This document shows positions 43,843 to 55,669 of a DNA stretch of 64,000 bases, in pieces. Numbering within the stretch: the stretch's first letter is position 1; the number at the start of each line of letters is the position of its first letter. A model generated the notes under the pieces. It searched no databases. It was not told where the DNA came from and saw only the letters and a program-made list of their open reading frames with translations. A program made the translations under genes and the position numbers. Origin of the DNA: Chlamydomonas reinhardtii (Eukaryota > Chlorophyta > Chlorophyceae > Chlamydomonadales > Chlamydomonadaceae); the NCBI RefSeq assembly GCF_000002595.2, contig NC_057020.1:2336567-2400566 (forward strand). Direction: 5' to 3'.

Positions 43843-45090
43843 ATGGCTGCGAAACCCCAACAAGCGGGCACCGGCAGAAAACCTCTAAATGAAAGCGAGG
43901 CAAAGAGCCAGAAGCGAACCCTAGAGCTATTAGCGGAGGACTGCAAGCGCATTTGCACAACCAACGTCGGGAAGCCCTTCACCACGCTCCAGGATGCCAT
44001 TGAGCACCTCTTGCCATTCCATGTGAGTCGTTGGGTGGGGAAGGCGCTGAGCGCTAGCGGCGAGGCCTGGCCCGCGCCGTGGCAGTGCCCACTGCAGGCG
44101 GGGGGCACAACCCTCAACAGGCCCACAACCAATGAGAATGAAATCCCCCTCATCCCGCAGGTGCTGAGCAGCCTTTCTGGTGATGACGTGGACGAGGAGG
44201 AGGCTGCGGCGGCCGCGGAAGAGGGTGCGCGGCTGCTGTGCACGCGACGGGACCTGGCGCAGGAGCTGGCTACGCGGCGTGCGGTGGAGCTGCACGTGAA
44301 GGTGGACGAGATGCGGCAACGCCTGGTGAAGCTGGAGGACCGCTACCGCACGCGGCACTCCCGGCCGCTGCCGGAGGAGGAGCTGTTCATCGCGCAGGTG
44401 CGTGTCGGAGCGAATGGGGTCGGGGTCAGTGCGTGGGAGCCATGGTGGGCTAGGGCGTTTCGGAATGGATGGCCTGATGAGGTGGTGGCGGCTGGGGTTA
44501 AGGAGCTGAGCAGATGTCGGTGGATAGGAGGTGATCGGATGGTGCAGGGCGAAGGGCATCGGTAAGATGGATGGGGGAGGGGACTGCAGGGGCGTTGGGT
44601 TGCAGTGAGTACCGTATTCATGGGGCACGTGTGGACGGTTGTGACACCTTTACTCAAGAGACTGGAACATGTGACGGTGACAACAACGCGCGCTGTACGG
44701 GAGTCACCAAACTGGGCGATCATGTGGCCAGCACCTTCCAGGGCCACGGTTGGAGGTGTACGGTAGCACAGTGGTGGTGTATCGCTGTGGCCACAGCAAC
44801 CTCTCGGGTGGACCTAGCTACCTTGGTCGGCACTCGGCATGATGGCGGCGCGTTGATTGCTCTGAAGCCCATTTCAGCGCGCTAACTGCTGTTGCAACAC
44901 TGAAGGATACTTCCGCCCCTACAAGCCTGGACAAATACCTGCCAATCCTGTTTTGCCTCAGGTGTTGAAAGAGGTGTCGGAGCGGGCGCTCGAAGCGGAG
45001 CGCGCGAAGCCCCCCGTCATGAACTCAGATTCAGAGTCAGACTCTGAAGAGGGTGAGGACCCCACGCCGGGAGCTGCAGGCCAGCAGTAA
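43843..45090 (+). CDS. GLTSCR1/BICRA-like domain protein, putative SWI/SNF (BAF) subunit
   Basis: Exons 43843-44022, 44161-44397 and 44962-45090 give 181 residues. The central segment TNVGKPFTTLQDAIEHLLPFH, followed directly by VLSSLSGDD and then a long charged helix (ATRRAVELHVKVDEMRQRLVKLEDRYRTRH), has the layout of the GLTSCR1 domain: a 'PF-x-SLEDA-x-x-RLLPYHVF' core, then an acidic linker and a helix. This domain is found in human BICRA/BICRAL of non-canonical BAF and plant BRIP1/2, which dock bromodomain proteins and the ATPase. An acidic C-terminus (NSDSESDSEEGEDPTPG) follows. At 181 residues it is far shorter than the animal proteins and is essentially the domain alone. It is expected in the nucleus. 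A TGTAA lies 42 bp after the stop. Confidence 0.8.
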
Positions 45091-45704
45091 GCTGCGAGGC
45101 ACATGTGGCGCGTCAGAAACGTGCCCGGAGTTGTAAGGAGTTCCAGTTGACATATAAACGGATGCGATATGCACTGGCGTTTGGGGTCGCTACTAGCTGC
45201 TTGAACACCAGCGTCAAGCTGGGAGAATATGACGCCATGGACGGACACGCGCGGTTGCGATGTACAAGGACTATTGTGACGTAGGGTGGTAGGGCAACGC
45301 AACGGCATTGCAAAAGCTGGGAATGCCCTGGCGAACTTCCTGGATGTTGCCCTTGTGTCGAGCCTCGGGCTAATTGCGGCGGCGGTCTTGCAGGCGTTGC
45401 AGCGGCAGGAAAGGTGGCAGCAATGCGATGGCCGGCTATGATTCTCTGTGCGTTGAGTGAAAGCTATGCTCTGAGCAGTTATGAAACCTTACAATGGATA
45501 CGGCCGCCCATCTGCCAGCCTGGGATTTCCCCATTGGGAATTTGGGATTGCCCCCCCCCCCCTCTAACCCACTTGGCACACGACACGTACACCGTGACGG
45601 GGCATGGATGCGGCAGACTCAAAGCGGCCGGTTTGTAGTTACGCCCTTTTCTTGAAACACATAAAAATCTAACATGTAGACTTAGGCACAGGCAGAAGCC
45701 TTCG
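45091..45704. other. Spacer between the GLTSCR1 and coiled-coil genes
   Basis: Contains a C10 run at 45550-45560. No additional gene is seen. Confidence 0.45.
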
Positions 45705-47774
45705 ATGTCTCTGCCGGTTCATTACCCCGACGACGGGGAGGCTTCCGACTATCTAGCTCTGCGTAAAAAGGTTCATGCTTTGAAAGGAGAGCACCGCACG
45801 GCCATACAGGAACAGCAGACGCACCGCGGAGTAAGCTGTCTTTGCGTCGCAGCTGGGGCCGCAAGGTGGTTTTGCTGTTTTCCGTCGTCCTTATCGGCTT
45901 GCATGTACTGTAGGCTGACATATCTACCTTGGCAAGTCGCTGCCAACAAGTTGAGGCAGTTAATGCGGCGCTGAATGCCGAGGTGCGTCCAGTTTGCTCG
46001 CGGCTGCTTACAAGGTGTCACGGGCTCAAGCCGCAGGCCAAACTTTGTTATTTAAATGACGTGCAAGTTTGAAACAGTCAGTCCGGGAAAGCTTCACGCC
46101 ACCTTCCTCGCGCTGCCGTTCGCTCCATACGTCTGCCGGCCTCGTCTCCTCCCCCACCCCGCCCTTCGAGCGCAGGTGCAACAGCTCCGAGAGGAATCGC
46201 GGAAGAACACGGAGAGGTCTAGCAAGTACCGGAAACAAACAGAAAGGTAGCGGCCCGGGTGCCAACCATGGGTGTCTCTGGGAACCAGGGTGCCTGCAGC
46301 TCCGAGGTCGAAAGCCCCCAGCATGGTGTCGCAGTTGGATAGCGCGTTTCCTTACCTCTGTCGCAGGGAGCAGCAAAAGCTGCGGGATGAGGTGGAGCGG
46401 CTAACGGCAGCCGTGGCAGGTGTTGACGAGGGCTGGGCGGCGAAGCTCTCGGCCGCCGAGACCACCGCCTCCATCCGCATCAAGGAGCTGGAGGCCCAGA
46501 TTGAGAGGCTGGGCCAGGATAAGGTCAGCTGACGCCGTGTGTTCCTCCCTACACACCCATGCCCTACGCCTCCACACCTTATCCCAACACCGTTGCACTT
46601 CGCAAACTGAGCATGCCACCGGCCGGCCATGCGCAGGAGGCGGCGCTGGCGGCCCAACGCGAGGAGCACGAGGCCAGCCTGCAGGACATCGACGAGTGGT
46701 GCCGCGGCGAGATCGAGGCGGTGCAGCACAACGCGCGCGTGCAAGCCGTCCAGGCGCACGAGGCGGTGGAGCAGTGGTGAGTGGCGCGCTGCAGATGCAC
46801 GTCACTCGGCGCTGCTGCGTGTCTTGTGACATACACAGCACGTGCGCACAGGATGCATGCTGGATTCCCATGCCGTGCTCCTACGCGAACCTAAATGTGG
46901 TACTATCAGCGTCTTTAACTAAGATGCCCGGATATGCAGGCAGCGCAAGTACGATGATGTGAAGGCGGCCTACCGGGACCTGGAGTTGACGCGGGGCCGC
47001 CTCACACGCCAGCTGGATGAGGTGAGGGCTCGGTAGCCACAGTCTCGTTCGGGGCACCGGGCCTGGCGGGGCCAGTCACAATCTCCGCCTGTGCACGGAA
47101 GTCACAGAGCTGGGTGTAGCTGTATGCTGCTGATGCAAAAACTGGCTGCTAGCAAGCGCGCGCGGTGGCAGACACAGCGCCATGGCACACATCACGTGTC
47201 ACCAGAAGGTGCTGCGCGCCACGCGTGCAGGCGAATGGGCAGCTGCAGGAGCGGGAGGCGGAGGTGCAGCAGGCCAGGGAGGCCATCATGCGCCTCAATA
47301 TGCAGCAAGCCTCAGCGGCCGCGGCGTGGGAGGAGGCGAAGCGCGCGATGGAGCAGGCGCACGCCGAGCAGGTGTGCGGTTCGGTGTTGCCGGGACGCAG
47401 CAAGGTCCTGCCTCGCTACTCTTGAGCCGCTTGGCTTGCATCCGTTTGGTGTCCATATCGGGGGTGCAAAGCAGTGCAGATGCACGCATGGCATGATGAG
47501 ACTGGAAGAGTTGACACAGGCCGGTGCGGTGGGTGTGTCCTGGTGTTTCCTGGCGGCATTTGAGGCATGCACGCTGTTGCGCCGCCCCACCTTGCTTTGC
47601 CCCTTCCCTTGCCTCGCTTTCGGCCAGTTGGAGGCCAAGCGGGAGCAGCACGCGCAGCAGCTTGTGCACATTGAGGAGCGGCTGCAGCAGGTGGTGGCCA
47701 AAAAGGACACCGCCATTGCGTCCCTACGCGCGGAGCTTCAGGTACGCGACCAGAGGGACAAATTATTGTGGTGA
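45705..47774 (+). CDS. Coiled-coil protein, about 310 residues, 8 exons
   Basis: Exons 45705-45830, 45914-45982, 46176-46246, 46367-46523, 46637-46776, 46940-47021, 47231-47371 and 47628-47774; all phases agree. The protein starts MSLPVHYPDDGEASDYLALRKKVHALK and is then nearly one long heptad coiled coil: QQLREESRKNTERSSKYRKQ, DEVERLTAAVAGVDEGWAAKL, a break at DIDEWCRGEIEAV, and KYDDVKAAYRDLELTRGRLTRQLDE. It ends with VVAKKDTAIASLRAELQVRDQRDKLLW. There is no enzymatic motif, signal peptide or membrane segment. The sequence is reminiscent of centrosomal and axonemal coiled-coil proteins, but I cannot name a family. The last 12 residues assume the final exon is not spliced at GTACGC (47742); if it is, a further exon lies downstream. 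Confidence 0.78.
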
Positions 47775-48300
47775 AGCCGCTGCCAAGTAACCTGGCGCTG
47801 CTGCATTGTGAGCAGAGTGGTGCATCGAACAGGAGCCTGGCGCGCAGCGCCTGTTGTCTCGATTCTGATCCTGACATAGCACGTTGTTGCTTTTGCGCTG
47901 TTATGCAGAAAACGTATTCGACACTTTTGCCTCTCAAGAGCATGTAGTAGCCATGTGGCTGCTACGTGCTTGCCCGTGGCGTGTACAATGACAGGAGCAG
48001 CGAAGAGGGTATTAAAGCATTGCCTTCGTTGGCAACACGCTATTAGAGAGAAATCGTTGATGTAGCTCCGTGATAAGCGGCTCTAGCCCTGGGGCTGTCA
48101 GGTCTTATGGTTTAGGGTTTTCCCCGCTCGGCCTGAGGTGCAAGGAGTGGCGTGAGTTTCCACCTTTTGAGCCATGAGGGAGGTGCGGTAGGGCCCCCTG
48201 TTATATATACGTATGTCTGCCATTCTTTCCATTGCTTGTGTGTGCCAGGGAGTTGATCAGAAAGTGAAGGTGGAGTGCATGGAATGAGGTAAAGGATGAA
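47775..48300. other. Spacer, nothing recognised
   Basis: Probably the 3' UTR of the coiled-coil gene and unique sequence. No other feature is seen. Confidence 0.4.
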
Positions 48301-48301
48301 C

Positions 48302-49487
48302 ACGGGGAGCTGCGCTTATTTCCGTTGCCGGTTGCACCAACCGCCGAATCGCAACGGGAATAATGAATCCGTCCGTTTTCATCCATACCGTATTTGTTAA
48401 CACCCGTTTATGCTCTCCACACACCCATGTTGCCGTGCCTGGCTTGCCGTGCCGTGAATGGCGCGCGGCTGGCCGTTAGGACTTGGGAAGCTGTGCGACA
48501 CAGACGTGCACATAGGGCGTGATGCCGTTGGTGAGGGGTAAAGAGTGTGCATGAGTTCATGGGTGCGTGTGCGATTGGGGCCGTGATCGACTAAGACGTC
48601 CTCTGTGTTGAGTCAGGCACCGGCTGTAACGAATCGGGGCGGCAGTGGCTGGAGGGCGGGCTGAGGTGTAACACGAGGGACTTAACCGCCTGCTTCAGGG
48701 GGAGGTCGCGCCACTCAGGGGTGTTGTTGAAGGCTTGAAGCGCACTGTTCACTGTTCAGCAGCGCAATGAGCGTATCGATTACCTGCAGCACCAAGTGCA
48801 CTCCCTTGTGGCCTTGTGGGCCACATCCGCGAGGTGGGCCCCGAACGCCTTGCACACCGCTTGGTGGAGAGGGCTGGCTGGCTGATTTTCGGAGGACGAC
48901 GGCAGCGCTCCGGCGACTGCCCCCGCCATCGGCAACAACTCGCACGGCAACAGCAACAGCCCTGCGCCGGAGACGCCGGCGGCCGCCGCCACCATGGAGA
49001 TGGACGACGGCGGCGCGGGCACACACCAGCGCGCAGGAGCAGCAGCAGACGGCGGGCGCAGAGGGTGCCTCAGTCGCCGCGGCGGCCGCGGCCGGTGCCG
49101 CCGTGGTGCCGCCACGACGGCCGGAGCCAACGCTAGGCCTGGGCCTTCGGGCGCCAACCCGCGCGGCACCCAGCCGCCGCCAGCAGCCGCTGAACCGATT
49201 GACGCGGAGGACCCGATGTCGGAGGCCCTGGATGCCTCCCGGGCGCCCTTCGTTCAGGAGCTGGCCGATGAGTATATCGGCAAGCACTATCCACTCGCTG
49301 GCCGCGATGTGAATGATGGGCCGCACGCAGGTGGTGCGGTATAGACGGCTCCTATGTGTTGTGTATCGATGCCGTGTGCTTGGCCAGGAGGTCATACACT
49401 CATACGGCTTGGTCCGGGCTTGCCGTGCGGACTCCCTTGGGCAGCTTGGTTGGTGCAATCGGCAACGGAAGTAAGCGCTGTTCCCCA
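48302..49487. mobile_element. Probable decayed DNA transposon bounded by 40-bp inverted repeats
   Basis: Positions 48302-48342 and 49448-49487 are inverted copies with about six mismatches (core GCGCTTAyTTCCGTTGCC, then TTGCACCAACC). Both arms keep the same reading frame (VGA-T/I-GNG-N/S-KR-S/C-SPC), so they may be copies of a coding segment. Between them the minus strand has an open frame with CKAFGAHLADVAHKATREC followed, in another frame, by VIDTLIALLNSEQC. This loosely recalls the C-x-AH-x-x-L-x-x-x-D-x-x-K block of hAT/DUF659 transposases. The plus strand has a 116-codon frame ending at 49344 without recognisable content. The family and borders are uncertain, and no target-site duplication was found. 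Confidence 0.4.
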
Positions 49488-50738
49488 TGCGTAAGGCTTT
49501 GGCGCTCGGGCCCGCCATCATCTTGTGGTTGCGGGATGCGTGACCTTGAACACCTGGTACGGAGGTGGTGCCCTGGTCCGAAACGCCAGGCACGTAGCTG
49601 GGCGGCAGCAGGTAGGACGAGTATGGCGCAGCTGAACTGAAAGCTACTGAACGGGATAACGCTTCACATTTCAAAAGCATATTTGAAGTAAGGTACTTGA
49701 AAGGAGATAACTTTGCACCGTGCACAAGCACAGCGAAGGATGCGAAGTCGTGCGTGCCCGCGCACAAAATTGCAACGGTTCTGGGCGGGGGACATAAGGG
49801 AGTGGAGGTTTGCGAAACTCGGCAGATTGCTGCACCCGGGCTGCACCAGTCAGACCCAGACCACCCCGCGCTCAACTCTCTGCCGCGTAACGAATGGACA
49901 ATGTGCATCGGCAGCCTTGTTAGACGTGAACTCATGCGCACCGGCGCTTCAGAGCCCAGCTGTGTCAGTGCGCATGTGTTGAATGTGGAGACATGTCCCG
50001 ACATGTCCACGCCCGGACGCGCAACTTAGCCCTCCCACCCTTTGTTTGTGCTTATTACGTCATAAGTCTCATAACGTGCACATATGAGCCTCGTACTGCT
50101 GCGTTTGGCCCCTAGTTCTGCTTGTGGGGCGCTTCCCGAAATCCGGCAGGATGGGCTCCCGAAACCCGACGGACCCCCCAACTTTGGCGGCCCAGAACTT
50201 CCTCACCAGACACCCCCGTAGGAAACTAAAAGTACGTGCATAATGCTCTGCTAAAGCTCTGTAATTTTTCGCATTTAAACCTGAGCTTTCTACCCCCCCC
50301 CCCGGTGCGAAACACAATGGCGAGCGCCCGCCCAGCGTCCTCGTCATCGCGCAGCGAGCGTCCTCGTCATCGCGGCGAAAAAGGAGACATTTACATGTAG
50401 TACAACAAAGCTTTGTGTAGCCTGGTGTCTGTTGCATTGCGCTTCGGCGAGACTTGATACGGAGTGAGTCAGTTGTGCGCCGCGTTTTCATATCTTTCAT
50501 TTCTCACAAGCTCAATTCACATAGAATACAGTAATACATAACACGGTTGCAACACGCTCCTCGGTCAAGGCGTACTGTCGCACCTGAGTCGCCCCGACAC
50601 CGAGCGCTGGCTCCCAACAACGTTTTTTAAGTGATGAATGTATCTTGTATAGGCTTGAGAAATCGATTGAAAGAGGCCCGTAGGCTGCGTTAAGCCCGCA
50701 GCGGGGCGTTTTCCGGCAGCGAGTTCAGGAGGGCCGAC
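49488..50738. other. Intergenic, upstream of the LRR gene
   Basis: AT-richer than average. It contains a C12 run near 50295 and a short tandem repeat (AGCGTCCTCGTCATCGCG, twice, near 50334 and 50358). No gene is recognised. Confidence 0.45.
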
Positions 50739-53700
50739 ATGCCGAGCTTAATCTCAAACTGTTTCGGCACTTCAGCACCTCAGGATGCATCAAAGGAAGC
50801 CAAAGAACGGCCGCAGCAGCCACAAGCCATTGGCGGCCGTGCCACCCCCGCGGAGGGTCACACGGCGCCGGGCCGGCCCTCCACTGCCGAGAGCGTGTTG
50901 AGCACACGCACCAGCGTTACGAGCGATGGCCACATCCACCCACCATACATGAGCGCCATGGATACCGTGCGCTCCTCCGCTCTGTTCGAGCCCGCGCACG
51001 CGTTGAATACGATGGGGTCGCACCGACACTCCGGAGGGCAGTCCCGGCCAGCCAGCGCCGCCCAAGCCAAGATGGGCAGCGACCAGCCGCCTCCTGCCGT
51101 CACACAGGCGTACAAGTCGCAGGTGGGGTGGGCAGGGATTCTCACGGTGCGCCATCCAAACGAGCGGAAACGTCACCTGCGCCTGGGTTATGGCCTAGGG
51201 GCGCCATGCACAGTCGCATAGTGCTCTTTCACCAGCTTGAACCGCGTGTGCCCTGACCGCTCCCCGTGCCCCCGCACTCAGCCTCCCACTTGTAGTCTGC
51301 GAATCCCTCAACACTCCTCGCCCATCTCTTCAATTATACCATCCTATTCAACACACACAATCCGCTTCCATACCTGCGCAGAACGGGCCCCGGACGACGC
51401 TGTGGACGCTGCCGTGCGGCCCCTTCCAGCGCCTCAACGTGGTCGACGGAGCCCCCGTGAACCAGGCAAGCGCACGACACGTGCATACGCACATTCTCAA
51501 CCAGCCACCCGCTTTCCCACCTGCCTGCTTTCCGCGCCTCGGCCTCACCCTTGCGTGGCCACCTGCTGACGTGCCGCCGCGCAGGAGTACATTGAGGGCC
51601 TGAAGCCGCTGGAGGGCGGCGGCGAAGTGGCCAGCGAACTCCTGGAGCCCAAGGACCGCCTGTGGCGCCAGGTGCACGGAGTCAAGCTGTCGCTGTGCGA
51701 CGTGACGCAGGTGCGGGCGGAGGTGTGGGAGGCGGGAGGAGGGATGGCCGTACATGCATGCCGGAGTGTTTGATTTAATGGTGAGGGGCTGAGGGGCGCG
51801 GGCCCGAAGAGTACGGTAGGTCCGAAATTGCCATCCAATCGTCGCCTGGACTGGGAGGCCGGGAGGGGGCTGCTAAGACGAGAAGTCCAGGCAACTCTAC
51901 TGAGAAGGGGATGGAGGGTAGCCGTTCATAGAGACAGGAGTAGCCCAACCGAAAACGAAGGGAGGTGGGGCCAAGGGGCATGAGAGTAGTGTGGTAGGTA
52001 GCGTGTATCGGGGTACACACGGGGGACAAAACGAGGTGGCAGATGAGCGAGGTGTTTGAGGAGGGTGCGGCGGGACGGGGAGCTGGGGGCGTGGGCGAGG
52101 TGCGCGAGCGGGGGCAGCAGCAGAGGCGGTTTAGCTCGCATTCTGTAGCATTCCAGGGTGCCCGTTGCCCGTTCGGAGACTCCCAAGCTCATCCTGCCTG
52201 CCGCCGGCCCGCCTGCCGCGCAGTATGTGGGCTATGTGCGCCACCACCTGCGCGGTGGCGACCAGCACTCGCACCACCACGAGATCTGGCGCATGTTCCT
52301 GGTGGTGGCGCCAAACAACGAGGTGGGGAGGCGGGGGTCACGGGGCGGGGGAGCTGGGTGAGGTGGGTGGGAGCCTGGCGGGGCCGCAGGAACGCGCACG
52401 GCAGGTGGCGTCTTCGCGCAGGGAAGCCACCGCGGGGTGTTGGCTATGGTGGGTAGGGCGGCGGTGGAATGGCAGGGGGAGGAAATGAGGGGTTTAGGCT
52501 TCCAGCCGCGGAAGTGTGCGTTGGTGCAATACTGTTATACTGGTCAAGAATGGCTGGCTCGGGCGGCGACCACGTGGGTCGGGGTCGGGCGGCGACCACC
52601 TGGGTCGGGGTGGGGCAGGGGAACGTGGCTGCTTGCGGGGCAGCCAGGGGCCGGCAGGTTGAACCTCACCGGCGGCTAAAAGCTGCAGTGTAGGGACTGA
52701 TGAACTCTGCCTGCGCATGGCCGCGCTTGCGCTTGCCGCAGGGCGCCTGGCTGTGGCCCGTTGGGAGAGAGGTGAGTGGCGCAGCCTGTGCGGTGGTCGG
52801 GAGGGCCGTTCAGCAGTCCCCAGGGTGTGCTGGGGCCGTGCTAGAAAGGGGCACCGCAAATCAAGTATCGTGTCGGCCATTGCTGCCGCGTATGCTGTAT
52901 GCATTGCACCGCACCTGCCCGCACCAGGACCCAGTCCTCATATCTCGTTGGGACTGTTGCGAGGAATTCTCCCCCGCTGCCCTGAATTCAACTTGTGTGC
53001 GTGTGGTGCAGACGGACTTTGAGAACATGGCCACCCTGGACCTCAACATGGCGAGTACCAGTGGCAGTGCACCCCGGGACCTGTGTGCGGGGGCGCTCGG
53101 TGATGGGTTGGGCGGCGGACTGCTGGCCGCGGGGCGGGGGCGGGCTCGCGCAACAGCGCATTACATGAAGTGTTAGACCCCGACATCGGGGTTTGTGCCT
53201 GTCAGGTGGCCCCACGTGCTTGCAATCTGCCGCACCCATCTCCATGCTCCCCAACACAACGCCGCACCCCTTTCTACTGGACTAAACTACCCCGGCCCCC
53301 CTCCCCAGCTGCCTGCTGCTGGCGGGGCTCCCTGACCCCCGCTCACTTGGCCCACACCCCCGCACACACCTGTCGCCTTGCCCCTGCAGATCCGCTGCAC
53401 GGTGTGGAAGGAGGGCGTGTGCTGGCTGGACCTGTCCAACTCCAACCTCACAGCGCTGCCGCCCGACCTGCACACCATGACCTCACTGTCGCGACTGGAG
53501 CTCCAGGTGTGCGGCGGGTGGGGGTTAACGTTGAACCAACCAACCCCGTAAGGAAACAGTCGCGCGGCAAGGAGAACTGCAGCTGCATAAGCGAGTCGTT
53601 GTACATCGGGTGGGGGCGGGTGGGGGCAGGGGCGGGGCGGGTGGGGGCGGGGGCGGCAGGGAGCAGGGGGCAGGGGGCAGGGGGCAGCCGGAAGTAGAGC

Positions 53701-55669
53701 ATTTGCAAGGAGGGGGTTGAAGGGACAGCGCGGGCATGAGGCCCAGTGTGGGCTGATGTAGCCCGGATGTATTTGAAACCCAGAACCTGTTCTACGAGGC
53801 GGGCATCAGAGGCGGGACACGCGGAGGCAGGGGCAGTGACGAGGGGCGCATGCGTACGCATGCTTTTTGTTGGTGGGGCTCCACACGGCTTCATGACAAA
53901 GCGCAGGGCATACTTGATTTAGTTCCTGTTTTGTGTTTTGGTTTGGCTTCCTCGCTTGACCTTCGACCGCAGTGCAACCGCCTGACCTCGATACCGGACT
54001 CCATCACGGCGCTCACCAATCTGGACTACCTGAGCTGCCACAGCAACAGCATCCAGACCGTCACGTGAGTCGGGGCGCAAGACGGTCTGCAACTCTTTGC
54101 GGGCGGATGCAGCTTAGTCTTGAAGCGTGGACGGGGATGCGGGGCAGCACGGCGCCAGCAAGCGGTCATGCACCCGGCTCACGGATCATATAACGCCGCG
54201 CATCCTTCTATTTCTGTTTTCACGTGCAGGACCAAGCTGACGGAGCTGACCCGGCTGCGCTGGCTGTCGCTGAACGCCAACGAGCTGACTGTGGTGCCCA
54301 ACGTACCGACCAGGCGAGCAGCGCGCGCGTGCTCCGTACGCAAAGTTACAGACCGTGCCGTACCTGTTGCTGCAGTCACAGACTCGCTAAGCTGGCCCGC
54401 TACTCGTACCTGCCGCCCGCACCTGCGCAGCGGGTTGGCAGCTGTAGTCCAGCCACTGGAGCCAACATTAGCATCCCGCTTCCTGTACAGCTATCTGACA
54501 TGCCACCGGACTGTTTGTTACCAACGCACACCCTGCAGCTTGGAGCGGCTGTCGCTGCACATGAACCAGATCGCGGGGCTGGCCTACTGCCAGGCCAACG
54601 GCGGCACCGGCGAGCTGCCCACAGAGGACAACGGCGACGGAGGGCCGCTGGCGCGCTGCACCAACCTGATTGTGGTGTCGCTGTTCACGAACAAGGTGCG
54701 GGGGGGCGCATGGGGAGGGGCCCTTGCTGGGACTATCGTGAGCCCGTGTTCACCGGTTCCGCTGTGATGGCTGGTGTCGCTGGCAGCCACCACGCCCCAG
54801 CCACGCGCCAGCCACACACCACACCCGCACTGCTCGGTGGCGCAACCGGCACGTAACAGTGTCACTCTTCTCTCCTCTGGTGCCTTCTAGCGCCACGCCC
54901 GCGAGCGCGTCCCACATCAAGCCCCAGAAGCACAACCACGCACTTGACCCAGTTGCTCAGGAAGTGGAAACATTTAACCCCCGCCCCCAACACCCCGCAC
55001 CCACATCCCATGACACACCGCCATCGCCTAACCAGCCGTGCCTTCACACCGCGCCCCGAATGTCCGGAACCCGCAGATCCCCTACATCCCGCGCGCCACT
55101 ATTGCGATGTGGAAGCACATTGACCGCCTGTCGCTGCAGCGCAACCAGCTGCGGGAGGTGCCCGAGGAGATCTCCCAGATGGACATGCTGGAGCACCTGT
55201 GGCTGTACGGCAACAAGCTGACGAAGCTGCCCGAGGGCCTGGGCCAGCTTAAGAAGCTGTCCAAGCTGTGGGCCAACAACAACCAGCTCACCAGCCTGCC
55301 GGAGAGCCTGGGCAACTGCGAGGCGCTGGAGGAACTGTGAGTGTGTTGAGAAGGCAAAGCCGAAATGGGCGACGCTGTCCGTGCGAATGCGCAAGCACAC
55401 AGCGGGCCGCGAGTATGTGTAGGGGGGTTGTGTGCCCGAGCCCAAAGAGTTGGGGGTGACGTATACCCTGTTTGCCCACGCCCTGAATGTGGTGCCGTTC
55501 CGCGTGCTGCTGCCGCCGCAGATACCTCGCCAACAACCAGCTGACGTCGCTGCCGTGTGAGGCGCTCATGGCGGGCTGCAAGCGGCTGTCCAAGATCCAG
55601 ATCAACGGCAACGAGGGCCTGGATCCAAGCAAGTTGCCGCCGGAGATCCAGGAGATGCTGCTGCTGTGA
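50739..55669 (+). CDS. Leucine-rich-repeat protein with novel N-terminal domain, about 12 exons
   Basis: Exons 50739-51122, 51382-51465, 51585-51710, 52149-52322, 52742-52771, 53012-53050, 53390-53506, 53973-54064, 54230-54302, about 54540-54695, 55077-55336 and 55522-55669; the join into exon 10 is uncertain. Residues 1-128 are a disordered Ser/Ala/Gln-rich leader. About 170 residues follow (GPRTTLWTLPCGPFQRLNVVDG, KDRLWRQVHGVKLSLCDVTQ, YVGYVRHHLRGGDQHSHHHEIW, GAWLWPVGRE) that I cannot assign. The C-terminal half is at least eight LRRs of the LxxLxLxxNxLxxLPxx type, such as NRLTSIPDSITALTNLDYL and LHMNQIAGL. The last reads YLANNQLTSLPCEAL, ending EIQEMLLL. It is probably a cytosolic or ciliary scaffold. 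Two introns have GC donors, one well supported (AACCAG|GCAAGC). Confidence 0.82.

Noticed and set aside
48994-49344. 116-codon plus-strand frame as a small gene
   Set aside because: Low-complexity Arg/Gly/Ala start, no acceptor or conserved content, and it lies between inverted repeats. Treated as part of a probable transposon remnant.
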